From: Gemmatimonadota bacterium
GTDB taxonomy: Bacteria > Gemmatimonadota > Gemmatimonadetes > Longimicrobiales > RSA9
Assembly: GCA_039715185.1 (NCBI GenBank)
Contig: JBDLIA010000010.1
Location: 1-57,228, forward strand
Direction of reading: 5' to 3'
Length of the DNA stretch: 57,228 bases
Positions 55,984 through 57,228 of the stretch are shown here, in pieces. Under the pieces are notes generated by a model. The model did no database searches. It was not told where the DNA came from and saw only the letters and a list, made by a program, of their open reading frames with translations. How positions within the stretch are numbered: the first letter of the stretch is position 1; each line of letters begins with the position of its first letter. Position numbers and translations under genes: made by a program.

Positions 55984-57084
55984 GTGCCCGACTCCGCCAC
56001 TCCGATCGACCTTCTTTCTCAGCCCGAGGCGGCTGCCCGCGATCTGCTGGCGGATCACTTCCGCGGCCGCGGGGCGCCGGACTTCCGGGCGCGTCAGGCA
56101 CACGGTTGGCTGTACGAGAGGGACGCCGCGGCGTTCGCCGAGATGACGGATCTGCCCGCGGCCGAGCGCGCGGCGCTCGCCGAAGCGTTCGCGTTCGACG
56201 CGCCGGCGCTCGAGCGCGCCGAACGATCACTCGATGGCACCGTCAAGCACCTTTGGCGCATGGCCGACGGCGAGTTGGTGGAATCGGTGCTGATACCCGC
56301 CGACCGCCGCCTGACGCTGTGCTTGTCTTCGCAGGCCGGCTGCGCGATGGCGTGCGTGTTCTGCGCGACCGGGTGGTCCGGCTATCGGCGCCAGCTCACG
56401 GCGGGCGAGATCGTGGGACAGTTTCGCGGGGCGCGGCGCTGGGCCTTGGAGCACGGCGCGGGTGGCATCTCCAACATCGTGTTCATGGGCATGGGGGAGC
56501 CCCTCATGAACCAGCGCGCCGTGTTCGCCGCGCTGGATCTGCTCAACGGCCCCTACGGCGTCGGCGCGCGCCGCATAACGGTGTCCACGGTGGGAGTGGT
56601 CCCCGGCATCCTCGCGCTCGCCGAGCGCCCCGAGCAGTTCCGCCTGGCGCTCTCGCTGCACGCGCCGCGGCCGGAGCTTCGGGGCCGCATCGTCCCGCTG
56701 GAGCGGAAGTACCCTCTACCCGTGTTGATGGATGCTCTGTTGCGCTTCAACGCCGCCGGTAAGCGTCGCATCACCTTCGAGTACGTCATGATCGATGGCG
56801 TGAACGACGCGCTGGAGTTGGTGGCGGATCTCGCCGCTCTGGCGGCCCAGGTGTCGGCGCACGTGAACCTGATCCCCTACAACCCCATCCCCGGCCCGGA
56901 CTGGCGGCCGACGCCGACGCGTCGTGTCCACGGATTCGCGGAGGCGCTGCGGAGGCGGGAGACCAACGTGACCGTGCGCGAGCCGCGCGGCCTGGATATC
57001 GCTGCGGCGTGCGGCCAGTTGAGGGCCGAGCACGAGCTCACCCCGCCCACCCCCTTCGTCAAGCTCCAGGCCGCCGACCGCTAG
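55984..57084 (+). CDS. rlmN: Dual-specificity 23S rRNA/tRNA methyltransferase RlmN
   Basis: 366 aa from GTG 55984 (the open frame to 55891 is non-homologous). Radical SAM enzyme that methylates A2503 of 23S rRNA and A37 of some tRNAs. The cluster-binding motif is CAMACVFC; the GSG-like MGMGEPLMN and STVGVVPGI segments and the methyl-carrier Cys near the C-terminus (AAACGQLRAEH) are present. N-terminal HhH-like accessory helices start at PEAAARDLLADHF. Its TAG stop is the left end of the palindromic element at 57081, and it is divergent from EIIA/aspS. Confidence 0.95.
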   Translation: MPDSATPIDLLSQPEAAARDLLADHFRGRGAPDFRARQAHGWLYERDAAAFAEMTDLPAAERAALAEAFAFDAPALERAERSLDGTVKHLWRMADGELVESVLIPADRRLTLCLSSQAGCAMACVFCATGWSGYRRQLTAGEIVGQFRGARRWALEHGAGGISNIVFMGMGEPLMNQRAVFAALDLLNGPYGVGARRITVSTVGVVPGILALAERPEQFRLALSLHAPRPELRGRIVPLERKYPLPVLMDALLRFNAAGKRRITFEYVMIDGVNDALELVADLAALAAQVSAHVNLIPYNPIPGPDWRPTPTRRVHGFAEALRRRETNVTVREPRGLDIAAACGQLRAEHELTPPTPFVKLQAADR

Positions 57085-57228
57085 TGTGCCGGCGCGGAAG
57101 TCCCGTGTGCACCGAGGCGCGTGATGCGGCCGCGGGGCAAGGCGGAACGACGCGCCGTAGCCGTAGCTACGGCAAGGAGTTCCAACGCAGCATCCGCGGG
57201 ATGCAGCGCGAGCCGAATGCCTACGGGA
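57081..57228. repeat. Long palindromic element with CTAGTG end (truncated by window end)
   Basis: Begins CTAGTGTGCCGGCGC immediately at the rlmN stop codon. The inner part has CCGTAGCTACGG (a 12-bp palindrome) inside a GGAAC/GTTCC pair, and GCATCC-GCG-GGATGC as a second hairpin. The last 17 bases of the window are the reverse complement of 38543-38559, so the right end should follow within about 20 bp, giving a total near 168 bp with roughly 30-bp imperfect terminal repeats. This looks like a MITE or a structured intergenic repeat; no transposase is seen. Confidence 0.75.

Overview
This is a GC-rich bacterial chromosome segment. Gene order and content suggest a Gemmatimonadota-like heterotroph, possibly a marine or host-associated lineage. 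The evidence is an RNase G-L21-L27 block, a PhoH-PgpH-YbeY block, flotillin/NfeD genes, a pyrroloquinoline-quinone dehydrogenase, an M16 peptidase lipoprotein and large acyl-CoA catabolic cassettes. The phylum is an inference; the window has no rRNA or marker phylogeny.

Layout. 1-5.3 kb: two minus-strand lipoprotein enzymes, a PQQ dehydrogenase with a haem-c tail and a double-domain M16 zinc peptidase. 5.4-13.4 kb: an 8 kb integrated element in the 3' half of a tRNA-Leu(CAA) gene, bounded by identical 57-bp repeats. It holds a SieB-like membrane protein, a tape-measure gene directly behind a terminase large-subunit gene, a 52-aa gene coupled to the terminase, a frameshifted tyrosine integrase and a membrane protein. 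No portal, capsid or tail-tube genes are visible. 13.5-17.6 kb: nfeD-floA-unknown operon and a lipoprotein. 17.8-26.6 kb: a TetR regulator with a palindrome ahead of it, then a tightly overlapping beta-oxidation cassette (crotonases, aldehyde dehydrogenase, thiolase, 3-hydroxyacyl-CoA dehydrogenase) and a sodium:solute symporter with a DUF3311 partner.

26.6-29.4 kb: small membrane protein, rpmA, rplU and RNase G. 29.7-43.7 kb: branched-chain acyl-CoA catabolism, with acyl-CoA dehydrogenase, LiuC-like hydratase, a split AtuA, carboxyltransferase beta subunit, and a two-subunit B12 mutase with its GTPase chaperone. The active-site residues of the mutase large subunit (Phe and Gln where methylmalonyl-CoA mutase has Tyr89 and Arg207) point to isobutyryl-CoA mutase. 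RecQ, a CNNM/CBS transporter and a methyltransferase are interspersed. 43.7-57.1 kb: amidase lipoprotein, SPFH lipoprotein, UbiB-like kinase, MgtE, YbeY, PgpH (c-di-AMP phosphodiesterase family), PhoH, AspRS, PTS EIIA and RlmN.

The least explained signal is a small family of palindromic elements with CTAGTG...CACTAG ends at 35.8, 38.5 and 57.1 kb. Each lies at a gene 3' end and its terminal TAG is the gene's stop codon. The 38.5-kb copy supplies the stop codons of both converging genes and looks like an internal-deletion derivative of the longer 57-kb copy. Many genes here start with GTG or TTG in 4-bp overlaps with the upstream stop codon, so several starts below lie inside longer open frames.
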